NCBI GenBank assembly: GCA_023459055.1
Contig: JAEWVR010000029.1
Coordinates: 169,474-233,473 of the forward strand
Direction: 5' to 3'
DNA length: 64,000 bases
Source: Fibrobacterota bacterium
GTDB taxonomy: Bacteria > Fibrobacterota > Chitinivibrionia > Chitinivibrionales > Chitinispirillaceae
Of the stretch, positions 45,136-54,465 are shown piece after piece. Under the pieces are notes generated by a model. That model did no database searches, was not told the DNA's origin, and saw nothing but the letters and a program-made list of their open reading frames with translations. Numbering within the stretch: the stretch's first letter is position 1; each line of letters opens with the position of its first letter. The position numbers and the translations under genes were made by a program.

Positions 45136-46019
45136 GATCCAGAATACGTAATAAACTTCTTTCTATCAGTATTCTTGGTGCTGTTCTTTTTATGTATAGC
45201 ACCGGATCTGCTGATGAAATTTATGAAAAGAACAAAAAGGCAAATAATCTGTATAAGCTTGGCAAATACGATGATGCCCTTAAAATATATGATGATGCAT
45301 TACTGCTCGCGCCGAATGACAATAAACTGAAAGCGAATAAAGGCTCAACTCTTTATAAAAAGGGTGATTTTGACAAGGCCGAAGAACAGTATAATAGCGC
45401 TATTACTGACTCCCTGCTTGCAAAGAATGCAAATACCCATTTCAATATGGGAAACATTTTGTATCGTCAGGGTGAAAAACTGCAGATCTCAGGAGATCCC
45501 GGTAAAGCAAAAGAGAAGTACCAGGCAGCGCTTGAACATTATATAAAAACGCTTGATGGCAAACCTGATGATATTGATGCCAAGTGGAATTTACAGTTAG
45601 CACATGCTCGAATCAAGCAGGCTGAGCAGCAACAACAGCAACAGCAGCAAAATAAGGATAATAAAGACAACAAAGATAAAAAAGACAATAAGGACCAGCA
45701 AAAGAACGATCAGGATCAGCAGAATAAGGATCAGCAAAACCAGGATCAGAAGAAGGACCAGAATCAACAGGATAAAAAGGATCAGGAAAAGAAGGACGAT
45801 AAAAAGCAGGAAAATCAGGATCAGCAAAAAGAGCAGCAACAAAAAGAGCAGCAACAAAAAGAACAGCAACAGCAGGCTCAGCAGGATGAGTCCAAACAGG
45901 ATATGAAAAAAGAGGAAGCAAAGCGTTTGATTGAACTCTACGCCGATGATGCCGATTCGCTGAATAAACCTCAGAAAAAAGCGAATGCATCAAAAGGTAA
46001 AATTCAGAAAGACTGGTAA
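45132..46019 (+). CDS. batC: BatC: periplasmic TPR protein with Gln/Lys/Asp-rich tail
   Basis: 295 aa. Signal peptide, about three TPRs (NNLYKLGKYDDALKIYDDAL, GSTLYKKGDFDKAEEQYNSA, THFNMGNILYRQGEKLQ), then ~100 residues of low-complexity Q/K/D/N (residues about 165-265), ending KGKIQKDW. Typical BatC layout. The low-complexity DNA is a CAG/AAG-rich tract prone to length change. Confidence 0.85.
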   Translation: MRSRIRNKLLSISILGAVLFMYSTGSADEIYEKNKKANNLYKLGKYDDALKIYDDALLLAPNDNKLKANKGSTLYKKGDFDKAEEQYNSAITDSLLAKNANTHFNMGNILYRQGEKLQISGDPGKAKEKYQAALEHYIKTLDGKPDDIDAKWNLQLAHARIKQAEQQQQQQQQNKDNKDNKDKKDNKDQQKNDQDQQNKDQQNQDQKKDQNQQDKKDQEKKDDKKQENQDQQKEQQQKEQQQKEQQQQAQQDESKQDMKKEEAKRLIELYADDADSLNKPQKKANASKGKIQKDW

Positions 46020-46022
46020 TGT

Positions 46023-46793
46023 GTGAGTAGTTTTACTTTTTTTGAACTTAAAAACCGATACGACAGAATGATCCGGGGTTCTGTGCATTCTTCTGACACA
46101 GATACACCCGGTGCGCTCTTTGTTTTTGCACATGGCTTAACAAGTCAGCGTATGGGTCCTGAATACCTTTTTGTAAAAATTTCGCGTCACCTTGCTGCAA
46201 ACAGTATATCTTCAGTCAGATTTGATTTCACCGGATCAGGAGAAAGTGATGGTGAATTCTGCGACATGAACCTTGACACCATGATGAATGATCTGTTTAC
46301 CGTAACAAACCATTTCAGACAATCCCTCAAACCGTTAAAGGTGTTTCTCCTTGGTCACAGTCTTGGCGGGATGGTTGCAGCGTTGTCGGTTAAAGAGATT
46401 TTGGTAGATGGAATTGTTTTGATTGCACCTGTCGCCGATACAAACAAGTTCTTTACAGAACACAAGATTATGTCACAAATCGGTACAAATTCCCGCGGTT
46501 TTTTTGAATTTGGTCCGCATGAACTGTCACCATCAGTATTCGATGATTTACAAAATGCTAACCCGTCTGTTTTCCTTTCAGAAAACTTTAACGGTAAAAT
46601 GCTTCTGATTCAGGGTTCATCTGATCCTACGGTTAAACCTGAGGAATCGCTGCTCTATATCAATGAGTCAAAACGCACTGGTGTAAACGGTAAGTACGCC
46701 CTCATACAGGGTGCTAACCATAATTTTACCCATGTCAATGATGTTAATAATCTGTGTCAGACAATTCTGTCATGGACAAAGGAGCTATGTTAA
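46023..46793 (+). CDS. Alpha/beta hydrolase within the Bat operon
   Basis: 256 aa, GTG start. ALFVFAHGLTSQRMGPEYLF (oxyanion region), nucleophile Ser in FLLGHSLGGMVAALS, Asp in IQGSSDPTV and His in ALIQGANHNFTH complete the triad. Soluble, similar to YqiA/serine aminopeptidase-like hydrolases. Insertion between batC and batD is unusual and suggests an envelope-related substrate. The stop overlaps batD (TAATG). Confidence 0.85.
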   Translation: MSSFTFFELKNRYDRMIRGSVHSSDTDTPGALFVFAHGLTSQRMGPEYLFVKISRHLAANSISSVRFDFTGSGESDGEFCDMNLDTMMNDLFTVTNHFRQSLKPLKVFLLGHSLGGMVAALSVKEILVDGIVLIAPVADTNKFFTEHKIMSQIGTNSRGFFEFGPHELSPSVFDDLQNANPSVFLSENFNGKMLLIQGSSDPTVKPEESLLYINESKRTGVNGKYALIQGANHNFTHVNDVNNLCQTILSWTKELC

Positions 46794-48622
46794 TGAAATC
46801 TACTGTTAAATCATTATTTATAATATTCCTTTTTTGCATCGGTATCTATTCGCAGATTACCTTTACAGCCAATACAGAACGGACAACAGTTGCAATTGGT
46901 GAACAGGCAGTCATTATCGTCTCACTTGTTGCCAATAAAAATCTTGGAAGCATTCAGCCACCAGTTGTTGAATCAAATGAATCATTTGCAGTGATCAACG
47001 CAGTGCTTCGCGGACCATCATCAAGTTCATATATCGAAATCATTAACGGCGTAACCAAACAGCGTTCGGAAGTACAGTATCAGTTTATCTATACCATTTC
47101 TCCCAAGAAAGCCGGTTCTTTCCAGTTTCCATCACTGACAATCACCATTGACGGTACCGACTATAACACCAAAGCGATACCATTTAATGCCACAACTGAG
47201 ATTGTTAAAAATGCCGATGTAAAAATTCAGCTACGTCTTGGCAAGAGTACATTATATACCGGCGAACAGACAACGTTTGAATTTCGTGTGTGTCAACGTG
47301 CGCAGGCACAGGCAGATGTACGAAACGGATTTGGCGGAGCACTCGAAAAAATTGAAAAATCATTTGGAAAGGATTTTGCACTCCATAAGTTGTTTACAAA
47401 TCAGGTTGCCCAGTCACAGGAACGTCTTGACGGAGAGATGTATAACATATATACGCTGAAATTCATTGCTTTTGCACTCAATTCCGGATCGTTTTCGATC
47501 CCCTCTGTACCATTCGAGTATCAGGAACTCAGGCGTGCTCAAAGACGGCGGGTAGATCCTTTTGACGATTTTTTTGGTGGTGATTTTTTCGGTGGCGGTG
47601 TACAGGCAACACCGCGGACTGCATTATCAAATCAGCTTTCTATTACTGTAAAGCAGCTTCCACCTCCACCTGCCGGGTATAATGGTTCTGTCGGTAAATT
47701 TACACTTTCAGCATCAGTTGAGCCCCAGGAGGTTCCAGCCGGTGAAGCTGCGACGATTAAAATCATACTGAAAGGAAATACTAAAGCATCATCTGTTGGT
47801 GAAATAATACTACCTAAAATTGAAAACTGCGAAGTGTTTACACCTGAGAAACAGACTGCTTCAGATACAACAGCAAGCGGATTTTCAACGCGTAAAACTT
47901 ATAAATACATGATTATACCTCAGGAAAAAGGCACAATCACCATTCCACCAGTCACACTGTCCTATTTTGATCCTGAAAGCGGTACCTATAAAACAGAATC
48001 AACTGCTCCTCTAGCCCTTACAGTAACTGAGGGAAAAGGAAATGTAAAGAAAGTAACACGCTATATGTCGCAGGAGGAGATTCGTCAGATCGGGCAGGAT
48101 ATACGGTTTATAAAGACCGGTGTAACGATAAAGCATCAGTCTGACGCGCCTTACCGTAACGCAGTCTTTTATCTGCTGCTGCCGTTACCGTTTGTTATTT
48201 TTATTTTGTCACTGCTTTACAAATTCCAGGCAGCGCAGCGTCAGAAAAACTCGTCACTGTTTACAAAGCAGAAGGCATTATCAACAGCAATTAAACAGCT
48301 TAATCTGATAAAAAAGCAACAAAAAGAGCTCCCGCAATCTTCATTTCTTGGAAAAATAAGTCAGATTCTGGAAAATTTCATTTCAGATAAATTCGATTTT
48401 CCTGCGACAGGCAGAACGCTTGAGGAGCTCAAGGATGAATTGCTGCAGCGTAACATTGATGAAAAAGTTGTTTCAGAGATGACACAATTTATCCAGTATC
48501 TTGACAGTTTCAGATTCGGAGGATTGACATTCAACGAATCATCCCGATTATCAACAGTAGAAAAAACAGCTGTTTTTCTTGAAAGTCTTGAACGCGGTAT
48601 AAAAAAGGAGAAACAGAAATGA
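46793..48622 (+). CDS. batD: BatD: large periplasmic protein with membrane anchor
   Basis: 609 aa from ATG 46793 (MKSTVKSLFIIFLF; GGAG 8 nt upstream). Signal peptide, repeated Ig-like domains of the BatD/oxygen-tolerance family (ITFTANTERTTVAIGEQAVI, QYQFIYTISPKKAGSFQFPS, QLRLGKSTLYTGEQTTFEFR, FTLSASVEPQEVPAGEAATI), the characteristic FDDFFGGDFFGGG loop, a membrane helix (AVFYLLLPLPFVIFILSLLY) and a cytoplasmic helical tail. Overlaps batE by ATGA. Confidence 0.9.
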   Translation: MKSTVKSLFIIFLFCIGIYSQITFTANTERTTVAIGEQAVIIVSLVANKNLGSIQPPVVESNESFAVINAVLRGPSSSSYIEIINGVTKQRSEVQYQFIYTISPKKAGSFQFPSLTITIDGTDYNTKAIPFNATTEIVKNADVKIQLRLGKSTLYTGEQTTFEFRVCQRAQAQADVRNGFGGALEKIEKSFGKDFALHKLFTNQVAQSQERLDGEMYNIYTLKFIAFALNSGSFSIPSVPFEYQELRRAQRRRVDPFDDFFGGDFFGGGVQATPRTALSNQLSITVKQLPPPPAGYNGSVGKFTLSASVEPQEVPAGEAATIKIILKGNTKASSVGEIILPKIENCEVFTPEKQTASDTTASGFSTRKTYKYMIIPQEKGTITIPPVTLSYFDPESGTYKTESTAPLALTVTEGKGNVKKVTRYMSQEEIRQIGQDIRFIKTGVTIKHQSDAPYRNAVFYLLLPLPFVIFILSLLYKFQAAQRQKNSSLFTKQKALSTAIKQLNLIKKQQKELPQSSFLGKISQILENFISDKFDFPATGRTLEELKDELLQRNIDEKVVSEMTQFIQYLDSFRFGGLTFNESSRLSTVEKTAVFLESLERGIKKEKQK

Positions 48623-49371
48623 GATTAGCACTGGCCGTTTTAATGTTTGCCATTTTGTCCAGCACGCGCATTGATGCATCAGAAGCACAGCGTATGTTTG
48701 AAACCGCCAATGATTTCTATAGTAAAGAAGCATATGACAGCGCGGCATATTACTATGAGAAGATTATAACATCAGGAACAATAAACAGTACCGTATACTA
48801 CAATCTCGGTAACAGCTATTACAGGCTGAAAAAACCGGGACTCGCCCGTTTATATTACGAAAAGGCATTAAAACTGAGCCCCCAGGATAAAGATATTGAG
48901 ATGAACATAAAGTTTATCAGTGCCAATATTGTTGACAGAGTCCCTGAACCGGATCGTGATTTTCTCGAAGCACTGCTCTGGAATCTTCATATACTCCTGT
49001 CGTTAAAGACACAATTGTGGCTTCTGTTTGCATTTCTGCTTGTCATCTCACTGCTGCTTTCGTTTGCGCTTTACACAAACAGAAACAGACGACTATGGAT
49101 GATATACATTTCAGTGCTACTCTCACTCGTAACGACCGTACTTGGTATCTCTGCAGGAGTTAAAATTTATGATCTTGAGAAAAAGAGTTATGGAATAGTC
49201 CTTGTTCCATCACTTGATGCCATGAATCAACCGGATGGCAGCAAAATCCTGTTTACCGCGCATGAGGGCACACGTTTTTTTATAAGGAAAATTGAAGGTG
49301 ACTGGTCACTGGTAAGTCTTCCAAACGGTGTCAGCGGCTGGATAAAAAATAGCAACATTGGAAAAATATGA
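48619..49371 (+). CDS. batE: BatE: TPR and SH3-like membrane protein
   Basis: 250 aa. Signal peptide (LALAVLMFAILSSTRIDA), TPRs (ANDFYSKEAYDSAAYYYEKI, YYNLGNSYYRLKKPGLARLY), two membrane helices (TQLWLLFAFLLVISLLLSFA, YISVLLSLVTTVLGISAGV) and a C-terminal bacterial SH3-like domain (SKILFTAHEGTRFFIRKIEG, VSLPNGVSGWIKNSNIGKI). Standard BatE layout. Confidence 0.88.
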   Translation: MRLALAVLMFAILSSTRIDASEAQRMFETANDFYSKEAYDSAAYYYEKIITSGTINSTVYYNLGNSYYRLKKPGLARLYYEKALKLSPQDKDIEMNIKFISANIVDRVPEPDRDFLEALLWNLHILLSLKTQLWLLFAFLLVISLLLSFALYTNRNRRLWMIYISVLLSLVTTVLGISAGVKIYDLEKKSYGIVLVPSLDAMNQPDGSKILFTAHEGTRFFIRKIEGDWSLVSLPNGVSGWIKNSNIGKI

Positions 49372-49718
49372 GGTTTTTTACCAGACCATTCGTTCTTGGC
49401 AGTTTATTTTTACTCTATATGGTGCTCTATATCGGCATCACTCATGTAATAACCATTAAAAAGATTACTACGGTAAAAGCACTTCAAGGTCAACAGATCG
49501 CTAAAGATTCTATTAGTAAGACCCTGAAAAAAGGCATCAGAGAATTAACAGACAGTCACGATATCACCAATTTTTGTAAACAATTAAATTTGATCAAACC
49601 GGAGAACACCGTAGTATTTGCACTACATGGTAAAGGGATCCCAAATTTCAATGGTGCTATTTTTTATGATACCCTTTCAAAACGTGTAGAGTATGTATAT
49701 ATCAATGAATTCAAATAA
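49368..49718 (+). CDS. Unrecognised membrane-anchored protein at the end of the Bat operon
   Basis: 116 aa, ATGA overlap with batE. One N-terminal membrane helix (VLGSLFLLYMVLYIGITHVI) and a small soluble domain (FCKQLNLIKPENTVVFALHG). No family recognised. Tight coupling suggests it belongs to the Bat complex. Confidence 0.7.
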   Translation: MRFFTRPFVLGSLFLLYMVLYIGITHVITIKKITTVKALQGQQIAKDSISKTLKKGIRELTDSHDITNFCKQLNLIKPENTVVFALHGKGIPNFNGAIFYDTLSKRVEYVYINEFK

Positions 49719-49834
49719 GTTATCGCTTTATTCACTCGCTACGTTTTTCCAAAGTGAATTCTACAATGGCAGACTGCGTTTTTATTTCGTATTTTTGAAC
49801 GTAGATCAAAAAATTATTTAAAACTGGAGCAATA

Positions 49835-51538
49835 TTGGATTTTTCTTTTCTTCCAGACAGTGTGATCGCACATTGCCTGACACTATTTTTCGGATCTTTT
49901 CTTCAGGAGGATCTTGCAGTTGTCACCGGTGGAATTTTTGTTATTAATAAGAAACTTCCCTACTTTTTAGCATTTATCAGTCTGTATGCAGGCATTATTA
50001 TAAGCGACTTCGGTATCTTTGGCCTTGGTGTTGCCGCACGATCCATACCCTGGACCCGCAAGTATCTGGTTAATGACAGAGTTCATTTTGTAAAGATAAA
50101 AATCGAAAAAAACATTATTCCGTCAGTTGCACTCTGCAGACTCTGCCCCGGCTTACTGTTTCCGACTTTTGTCGCATGCGGATGGCTTGGAATATCGTTT
50201 TTCCATTTCGCCATGATCACTGTAGTCGCTGCAGCACTTTATGCCCTTGTCCTTCTTTTTCTGGTTACAACTATCGGCGCAACGATTGTTCAGCAGATTG
50301 GTGTAGCGGGCTGGGTCATTCTTGTTACGATAAGTTTATCTATCATTATCTACAAAGCAATACGGGCATCAAAGCTGCAAATTGACATTCCGGATACTGC
50401 CAAAGCAGAACACGGTACCGATGAAGTGCTTACCTTAAGCGGCATGCCCACCTACACCTGGAAAGAAAGTAAAGTTGCACTTAGTGAAAAAATTCCTCCC
50501 CTGTTATTCTATTTTCCCGTAGGTATTCAATGGATTATTCTTGGTTTACTTCACAGGAGTATTACTCTGCCGACAATCTCTAATCCTCATATTATTGCGG
50601 GTGGATTATGGGGTGAATCGAAGAGTGATCTGCTCAATCAGATATCAAGCGAGCATAATGAGTATATCGCTACATTTGTTACAATTCAGCGTACACCTGA
50701 TGCAGAAAAAGATATTGCTGAAGCATTTGACAAGATGCGCAGCAAATGCATTACCTTTCCCCTTGTTGCAAAACCTGATATCGGCTGGCAGGGATATGGT
50801 GTCAAGCTGCTTGATACCGAGGATGAACTTCGCGCGTATATCAGATCCTACCCGGTACCGCAATCGCTCATTATACAGAAATATATTCCATTCAATGGTG
50901 AAGCCGGCGTTTTTTACATACGAATTCCCGGTGAGGAAAAAGGGCATATTTCATCATTGACGTTCAGGTATTATCCATATGTTGTCGGTGATGGAACATC
51001 GACTGTCAGGGAATTGATACAGAAGGATGAACGTACCAGCCATAAATTAAAGTATTTCCTCGGTGATGATCATCGTCATGCAGGCATTGATCCCGAACTG
51101 CTCAGCAGCGTCCCCGAACTCAATAAACAGGTCCGCCTTGCGTTTATCGGCAGTTTAAGGGTTGGCGGTACCTACAGGGACGGGTCATCGTACATTACCG
51201 AAGCACTTACCGAACGGTTTGACAAAATAGTACAATCCATGCCGTCTTTTCATTTCGGCAGATTTGACATCCGTTTTGAATCAATTGACAAATTGCAGCA
51301 TGGCGAAAACTTTGCCATTATCGAAGTCAATGGCGCAGGTTCAGAAGCGATTCATATCTGGGATATCAATAAATCACTCGGTGAGATTTACAAAATATTA
51401 TTCGGTTACCAGGCACTTCTTTTCAGGATCTCCGCGCTTAACCGCAAAGCCGGTCATAAACCAATGGGCCTGCTGCGTTTTATACAATACTCGCGAAACT
51501 ACAATAATCTGGTACACTCGTATCCGCGGTCGGAATGA
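49835..51538 (+). CDS. DedA-family membrane domain fused to ATP-grasp ligase
   Basis: 567 aa, TTG start with GGAGC 6 nt upstream. Residues 1-185 are a DedA/SNARE-associated membrane domain (FFGSFLQEDLAVVTGGIFVI, YAGIIISDFGIFGLGVAARS, CRLCPGLLFPTFVACGWLGI with the conserved R...PG). After a linker, residues about 240-560 form an ATP-grasp domain (FPLVAKPDIGWQGYGVKLLD, SLIIQKYIPFNGEAGVFYIR, YVVGDGTSTVRELIQKDERT, FGRFDIRFESID, NFAIIEVNGAGSEAIHIWD). The VVGDGxxTVxELI loop is like cyanophycin-synthetase-type ligases. Likely a membrane-associated carboxylate-amine ligase with lipid or peptide transport; substrate unknown. Confidence 0.85.
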   Translation: MDFSFLPDSVIAHCLTLFFGSFLQEDLAVVTGGIFVINKKLPYFLAFISLYAGIIISDFGIFGLGVAARSIPWTRKYLVNDRVHFVKIKIEKNIIPSVALCRLCPGLLFPTFVACGWLGISFFHFAMITVVAAALYALVLLFLVTTIGATIVQQIGVAGWVILVTISLSIIIYKAIRASKLQIDIPDTAKAEHGTDEVLTLSGMPTYTWKESKVALSEKIPPLLFYFPVGIQWIILGLLHRSITLPTISNPHIIAGGLWGESKSDLLNQISSEHNEYIATFVTIQRTPDAEKDIAEAFDKMRSKCITFPLVAKPDIGWQGYGVKLLDTEDELRAYIRSYPVPQSLIIQKYIPFNGEAGVFYIRIPGEEKGHISSLTFRYYPYVVGDGTSTVRELIQKDERTSHKLKYFLGDDHRHAGIDPELLSSVPELNKQVRLAFIGSLRVGGTYRDGSSYITEALTERFDKIVQSMPSFHFGRFDIRFESIDKLQHGENFAIIEVNGAGSEAIHIWDINKSLGEIYKILFGYQALLFRISALNRKAGHKPMGLLRFIQYSRNYNNLVHSYPRSE

Positions 51539-51613
51539 GGGGGGGATGCAGTAGCCAGTAGCAGCAAGTAGCAAGAATTCAGTATCCAAAGAAGAATCTG
51601 ATTGTCAAGTTTA

Positions 51614-51650
51614 GACCTCACCCCCAGCCCCTCTCCCATAAGAGAGGGGT
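51614..51650. repeat. Single arm of the GC-rich inverted-repeat family
   Basis: GACCTCACCCCCAGCCCCTC followed by a short hairpin CTCCCATAAGAGAG. Matches the left arm of copy 3 at 23494, but no right arm follows. Confidence 0.7.
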
Positions 51651-52087
51651 GTGAAAATGAGTTTTGTACTATTTTTTCAGATCATTATTTAAAACAGTTT
51701 GAATTCACGAAACAATCTCCACATATTAATAATGTTAAAAACCATTTTTCTATTCCGCACACGACTACAGGTTTTCAAACTGTCTTAACGCCAGGAAAGC
51801 GATTTCAACTGTTTGAGCGTTGCTCTTTAGCATGTAGTTGCTGATTATACGTAACCAACGATAAAAAAAGAAAATTTTTGCATACGATAAGCGAGTTTTG
51901 AAAGCGCGTGGATTGGTCAGATTTAATTTTCTAAAAGGGCCCTTCTTTGTCCAGTATTTTTGGTACCTAATAAAAATATAATAATCAAATACCGGTTTAC
52001 CGGTGAATTGGCCCAAGAAAGAAATGACTGGTCGGGGTTGCAGGGGGAGAAGCCCCATGCTTTGAACGTCAATTGGTACGGTTGTGG

Positions 52088-52190
52088 TTCTGGAAAAAAC
52101 ACTTACGGTCAGGCCTCGGAATGAGGATCTAAAAGCTGTCAACTGGGCTAATTTTTTAATATCCTATTTCTGCTGGAAAAATATCGGTAG
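52088..52190. repeat. ~95-bp direct repeat flanking the beta-propeller gene, copy 1
   Basis: ACTTACGGTCAGGCCTCGGA, then GAGGATCTAAAA, AACTGGGCTAATTTTTTAAT and CTGCTGGAAAAAT. The same order occurs at 54256-54352 with about 20% divergence. Confidence 0.75.
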
Positions 52191-52230
52191 TAAGTTGATC
52201 TGTCAATTTAACCGGATCGAAATCAAGTGA

Positions 52231-52326
52231 TCCCCCGCTGGAAGCGCCCCCCTTGATAAGGGGTGATAAAGGGGGGATTGCTTTCACACATATCCCAAAA
52301 CCATTATTCAAAACAGTTTGAATTCA
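52231..52326. repeat. CCCCCGCTGGAAGCG element, copy 2
   Basis: Core TCCCCCGCTGGAAGCGCCCC to GATAAAGGGGGGATT, AT-rich tail with CAAAACCATTATTCAAAACA. Matches 12511-12599. Confidence 0.75.
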
Positions 52327-54069
52327 GTAGTTGCTACTCTTCGCGATTTTGTACACAAATACTCCTGTTGACGTGTTACGTGTTTTTAGTACTATCGTGC
52401 TGTTAATGTTCTGTTGTTTCATTTTCTGAGTACCGATTAATTGTCCTGTCATAGAGTAGATTTCAAAAACTGCTGTTTCTTTCGAATTGTTCAGTGTACC
52501 GTTTTTTGGGCGGATTATCTTTATTGTATTTCCACTTTGTATACCCTGTCCATTGCGTAGATTGTTTCCTCTTCCGGTCGGCCATGGGAGAAGATTGTCT
52601 GATGCAGATGCGACATCCCAGATCTGTACGCCGCCGGCACCACCACCCAGAACATCTTTGAGTGAAATGATAATCTCCACCCGGTGATCACCATCAATGT
52701 CCGCAAGTACCGGAGGACTCATACTTCCCCGTTTTGCTATTGGTATTTTGTGAAGCAGCAATCCTTTACTGTTGAGAATTATCAGATTAGAAACATTCTG
52801 ACTGACCGAATAGGTTGTGAAGACAATTTCAGGAATGGTATCTGCATTCAAATCACCGATAACCGCTCCACTCGCACCAATAAAGGCACTCTTTCCATTA
52901 TCGAAATTGTACTCCCAGAGGATAGTTCCATCAGGAGAAAAACAACGCATATAACCATCATAGGAAGGTACCACAATTTCAGGCCGTTTATCGCCGGTAA
53001 TGCTGGCAACAGCGGGTGCAGGTGCGACCTGAACGATGTTATTTTCGTACCCGGCATAAAGGGGCATTCCTGAACATAGCGGTGTCTCAAATCCCGTTAC
53101 ACGAGTCATATCAGGATTTACAACCCAGAGGCAATTGCCACGATTTACATATTCACCGGCCCGTTCATGGTCTGAATAAAGAATCACTTCAGGCAGACCA
53201 TCATCATCAATATCCCCGAAACAGGGTGGTGAATCGGTAAACTCATCGCGATCGTTATTATCGGAACCCCACCCCTGTTTTGCAAGGTCAAGCTTATGAA
53301 ACATTGGTACGCTTGATGCCCAGGGGCCTGCTTTGGAAAACATTGGATCTGCAGGATATGGTGTACCATCGGCATGCATAATTCCTATATGACAAATATC
53401 ATAGGAACTCACTACTTCAGGCACCGAATCACTATCAAGATTCGCCGCTCCGATATTCTGATTATATCCCCCATAATCATTGCACTTAACACACCCACTT
53501 ACCTGCGGCCATCCAGAAACAACCTTTCCGGTGATATCCCATGCGACAGTCACAGGCCCCTCAGATGTCTTAACAGCCAGGATTTCAATACGATTATCAC
53601 GATTCAGATCTATCCCCGCAATCGACCGTATCTCGCCATCAGATCCCGGAAATGTTTGTGGCCATCCACTCATGATCATCCCGGTATGATCATACACCGC
53701 CACTTTATTGGAATATGCTATTGCAATCTCACCATTGCCATCATTGTCGAGATCTCCAACGACTGGGGCTGCATATTGACGGGATGATCCGTGATCGTTG
53801 GGTGATGAGGCGTTTTCCCCGACCGGAGCCCGCCATAGCTTTATTCCTTTGTTATCCCACACATATAACACACTATGCCGCCCGGCAATGATCTCCATTG
53901 TGCCATCATTATTAAGGTCGTAAACTGCTGCCGACCCGAACCAGTTTTCATCCCAGCTTGCAGGAAGTGTGGTACGCAATACAGGAGCAGAAACCGACAC
54001 GCAAAAAGCATTTGTTGCAAAAGCCGCTACCCACAATCCCCCTAATAATACTGCATTTACTTTTTTCAT
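52324..54069 (-). CDS. Secreted FG-GAP/VCBS beta-propeller protein with T9SS-like C-terminus
   Basis: 581 aa from ATG 54069 (MKKVNAVLLGGLWVAAFATN, signal peptide). At least seven FG-GAP-like repeats with calcium loops: DLNNDGTMEIIAG, DLDNDGNGEIAIA, DLNRDNRIEILAV, NLDSDSVPEVVSS, DIDDDGLPEVILY, DLNADTIPEIVFT, DIDGDHRVEIIIS. The last ~75 residues (AVFEIYSMTGQLIGTQKMKQ ... TSTGVFVYKI) resemble the Por/T9SS type A sorting domain. Probably exported and displayed at the surface; function unknown. Direct repeats flank the gene. Confidence 0.85.
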   Translation of the reverse strand: MKKVNAVLLGGLWVAAFATNAFCVSVSAPVLRTTLPASWDENWFGSAAVYDLNNDGTMEIIAGRHSVLYVWDNKGIKLWRAPVGENASSPNDHGSSRQYAAPVVGDLDNDGNGEIAIAYSNKVAVYDHTGMIMSGWPQTFPGSDGEIRSIAGIDLNRDNRIEILAVKTSEGPVTVAWDITGKVVSGWPQVSGCVKCNDYGGYNQNIGAANLDSDSVPEVVSSYDICHIGIMHADGTPYPADPMFSKAGPWASSVPMFHKLDLAKQGWGSDNNDRDEFTDSPPCFGDIDDDGLPEVILYSDHERAGEYVNRGNCLWVVNPDMTRVTGFETPLCSGMPLYAGYENNIVQVAPAPAVASITGDKRPEIVVPSYDGYMRCFSPDGTILWEYNFDNGKSAFIGASGAVIGDLNADTIPEIVFTTYSVSQNVSNLIILNSKGLLLHKIPIAKRGSMSPPVLADIDGDHRVEIIISLKDVLGGGAGGVQIWDVASASDNLLPWPTGRGNNLRNGQGIQSGNTIKIIRPKNGTLNNSKETAVFEIYSMTGQLIGTQKMKQQNINSTIVLKTRNTSTGVFVYKIAKSSNY

Positions 54070-54255
54070 AGGCAGATCCGTTTTTATTAAAATATTCCGC
54101 ACACTTAGTGCACTTTGAGATCGTTAAGCTTTTCAGAACACATTAAAAATTAACTAATTAATGTCACTTTTTCCGGGCCCCGACTGTAAAGGAGAGGGGT
54201 TCTCTTACCATAGAAAAGATGCAGATCCTCAAGGTTCAAACTTTGAAAACAATAC

Positions 54256-54352
54256 ATCCAGAAAGCCCTCCCTTACGATCAGGCCTTCGAATAAGGATCC
54301 AAAACCGGCCAACTGTGCTAATTATTTTTAATATATAATTCCTGCTGAAAAA
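54256..54352. repeat. ~95-bp direct repeat flanking the beta-propeller gene, copy 2
   Basis: CCTTACGATCAGGCCTTCGA, AAGGATCCAAAA, CAACTGTGCTAATTATTTTT and CTGCTGAAAAAATTT, matching 52088-52190 in order and orientation. Confidence 0.75.
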
Positions 54353-54465
54353 ATTTCTGTATGAATATGAAGAATTAAGGATGTTTTTCCCGAAACCGCT
54401 TCGCTGATGCTGTTTGCAATAAGAACCGGTCCGGTTGTAGTAATATCCCTGATATTGTTCTACCA

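Larger units (their letters stand above)
51539..52323. other. Repeat-rich intergenic region
   Basis: 785 bp without a supportable gene. It contains a GC-rich arm (51614-51650), a motif CATTATTTAAAACAGTTTGAA at 51684 that recurs at 52301, and two dispersed elements listed separately. Open frames here (for example 51765-52142 minus) are unsupported. Confidence 0.5.

Noticed and set aside
45625..45900. Reverse-strand Leu-rich and alternative-frame Arg/Ser-rich frames in batC
   Set aside because: Artefacts of the low-complexity CAG/AAG tract coding for the BatC tail.
51765..52142. 125-codon minus-strand frame
   Set aside because: Overlaps dispersed repeats, has no start signal, and the product resembles no protein.
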